Of a stretch of 64,000 nucleotides of DNA, positions 61,876 to 64,000 are shown in pieces (position 1 is the first letter of the stretch; every line of letters starts with the position of its first letter). The DNA comes from Panulirus ornatus (lineage: Eukaryota > Arthropoda > Malacostraca > Decapoda > Palinuridae): the NCBI RefSeq assembly GCF_036320965.1, contig NC_092279.1, positions 15,803,161 to 15,867,160 of the forward strand, written 5' to 3'. The notes beneath the pieces were generated by a model that saw only the letters and a list, made by a program, of their open reading frames with translations, was not told the origin of the DNA and searched no databases. A program made the translations under genes and the position numbers.

Positions 61876-63224
61876 GCGGTGTTTATCAGTGTGTGGGGCA
61901 GGCTGCATGGTAGTATGGGGGAGACTGTGTGGCACTGTGGGGGGCAGACTGTGTAGCAATGTGGGGAGTGGGTGTGTAGATTTGGTAGTTGGGGAGAATG
62001 AGTACATGGTGTCCACCAGTTGATGGAACCAGGCACCAAGTAGGGATCAGGGTACCACTGATGAGGCTGCGGATGGTGAGGAGCTCTGGTCACGCTGCGA
62101 GCGTCAGGAGAAGAACATGATTAACTGTGAGTTGAGTGGCACAGGAAATCATATCTCAGAACTGTTACCGTACGACCATATTGCGTCTGGACCTCGTCGG
62201 CGGCCGGCGGGTCCGACACGCGACGCACTTTCCACAAACAACGCACGGGTTGTATATTTCAGTTCGGCGTCGGCGCCTGCGTGGGGTGACGACAGGAGGG
62301 GTGAGGCAAGCGTGGTGCCAACCCCGGCGGACAGGTTTCTCCGTCAGGTTGATATATTGGGTGGTGGGCTGTGCCTCCTCCCCCTGTCCGCCCCTACACT
62401 CCCGCCCACACTATCGCAATCTTCTAAATGGTTTAGTGTGTTCCTGCGGGTCCCAGACCGGGCCGGGCCCTAGCCAATGGTAAATCCTAGTAGTTAATCT
62501 GGGCCCACAAGGCCACGACATCTCCAGAAAAGTCTCCCCTGCATGACTGCGACGCCACATAACTTGGATCGTTGGACCGTCCTGCCATCTCCACTCTATA
62601 GCCAGCCTCCCAAGCAGCTATGGGTTCTGCAGGCAGGTGTTGCACTATCCTGAGACTGGAAGTCTACTTGGGGAGCTCCTTCAAACCCATGGGACCCGCA
62701 GTACCTCCACCATAACAACCACAAGGGTCCACACCCCTCCAACCATATCATCACACCTACAACACCAACATACACACGCCGTGGACGGTATGGCGTAAGA
62801 CCTGAACACCTAACCTATCCTAGCCAGGTACCTAGATTCTCCATCATGAGTAATGAAACAGAAGCCTTGCCAGCCAGGTGTGAGGCGGAGGAGATGGTAG
62901 AGAGGCCCACACCAGCAGCCACACTCCTCACCAGCGTCCCCACTCACATCTCGGCGGCCGGGAACATCTCGAAACATTTAGCCACACTTGGTATGGCACC
63001 AGCAGGCGAGCACTGGAGCAAGCGGGTCATGCAGACGGTGAGGTGAGGTGTGTGAGGTAAGCTGCCTATCGCTGAGTCAGCCCCCACACGGGAGAAAGCT
63101 CTCTCACTGGTGCGACACCCCCAAGCCTCTCGGGTCATTACAGACACAATGAGGTTAATATTTCTGCCGCGCAACCCTCTTGCTTCACCAGGAGGCTCAC
63201 TAACTCGACCCATTAATTTCTGCA

Positions 63225-63405
63225 CTATTTTGAGCACGACAGTACGATCCTTGAGCACGACGGTACGACCATTGAGCACGACGGTACGACCCTTGAGCAC
63301 GACGGTACGATCCCTGAACATCATGGTTCGACCATTGGGTCTACTGGCCTTAACTATGACCTTGTCTCTATGGGTCAGGTCAAAGGCCAAACCCAAGGGT
63401 GGCAC
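63225..63405. mobile_element. Palindromic (foldback-like) repeat element, copy 7
   Basis: The left arm has five 21-bp units containing GAGCACGACGGTACGACC (63232-63335). A GGGTCTACTGGCC border and TATGACC follow. The inverted half reads GGGTCAGGTCAAAGGCCAAA (63373-63392). The inverted 21-bp array is absent, so the right arm is truncated. Confidence 0.65.
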
Positions 63406-63854
63406 TGCATTTTTGAAGGTGTACGTACATACAGACTTTCCCTCCCAGACCATGTTCATTGTCCCTGCACCCTGAGACAGCCCCAGACCACAGCATCTCT
63501 CCCCTCCCTGCTTCGTCTCAGGGCACCACGTCTCCCCAGCATAAGCCAGCCACACCCCACACAAACCAAAGCCTCCCACTAATCCCCCCCTCCCAACCCT
63601 CCTCTCCCTGGCGTCTCCAGCCAGCACGGCCCTCCGCCCCGCCGTAACCCTATCTCCGGCAAAGGTGAGCAAATATTGATGGTGATGACTGTAATTCCAC
63701 TCATTACGAGAGACAGGCACGCTGCCCCGGGGCCGCCACTTACTGTCGGGAGGGTGTGAGGCACGGTTTCATTGGGGAGAGGGAGGAGGAGTTAGAGATA
63801 AGGGGTGAAGGGAAGAGGGCGGGGAGATACGGGCAGACGAATGAGATGGGAGGC

Positions 63855-63856
<2 letters not shown>

Positions 63857-63927
<71 letters not shown>
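63857..63927. repeat. (GA)35 microsatellite
   Basis: A perfect tract near the window end. Confidence 0.95.
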
Positions 63928-63933
<6 letters not shown>

Positions 63934-64000
63934 AGGGAGGGAGGATAGGAAAGCAGGAGTGCAGGGAGCAAGAGAAGTAAGGGGGAGGGAGAGAAACAAG

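Noticed and set aside
62117..62483. Two overlapping plus-strand frames of about 115 codons
   Set aside because: No domain or motif, low similarity to any family I know, and both frames are equally open, as expected for GC-rich unique DNA.
62944..63720. A 258-codon minus-strand frame
   Set aside because: Its middle is the 21-bp array of palindromic copy 7 and the rest shows no domain.

Overview
The window looks like non-coding DNA from a microsatellite-rich arthropod genome, most likely a decapod crustacean. It holds more than 50 long, nearly perfect dinucleotide tracts, short TTAGG-type repeats, a tRNA-derived SINE, and non-LTR retrotransposon fragments with a 'CCCGCGTTAGCGAGGTAGCG'-type tail that I associate with decapods. 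That association is from memory and was not searched. There is no sign of operons, bacterial genes or CRISPR.

Only one host gene can be supported. It is a Dscam-family cell-adhesion gene on the minus strand. Two consecutive exons encode the end of the signal peptide and the whole first immunoglobulin domain. The upstream exon is at 35223-35398 and the downstream exon at 13056-13251, joined across a 22-kb phase-0 intron. The initiator exon must lie above 35.4 kb, and Ig2 onward must lie below 13 kb, probably outside the window. Positions 1-13055 are therefore probably intron. Positions 35399-64000 are first intron and/or promoter and upstream DNA.

Layout. 0-13 kb: minisatellites (35-bp units in a 139-bp higher-order repeat; a 36-bp array of about 35 copies at 7.8-9.1 kb) and dinucleotide tracts. 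13-35.4 kb: the large intron, with a palindromic repeat element next to the exon acceptor, 20-, 30-, 29- and 37-bp minisatellites, a LINE 3' end (21.3-22.0 kb), a second palindromic element (24.3-24.8 kb), a 13-copy array of ETS-like ACTTCCGGT sites (27.2-27.6 kb), and a reverse-transcriptase fragment with a YADD box (32.9-33.2 kb). 35.4-37 kb: a GC-rich stretch, then 14 same-orientation CCAAT boxes at about 42-bp spacing with CACGTG boxes between them. 37-64 kb: a decayed second-type LINE (38.5-39.3 kb), three SINE copies, tandem decapod-type repeats (50.6-51.0 kb), five more palindromic elements, and many minisatellites.

The most unusual material is (a) a dispersed family of seven palindromic elements built from inverted arrays of a 21-bp unit, resembling foldback-type elements; (b) the CCAAT/E-box array 0.85-1.7 kb upstream of the first Dscam exon seen; (c) the ETS-site minisatellite inside the Dscam intron; and (d) a TTAGG-like run that supplies four CTAAC branch-point-like motifs just before a Dscam splice acceptor. 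Almost all long open frames are products of repeats whose period is a multiple of three or of dinucleotide tracts, and they are not called as genes.
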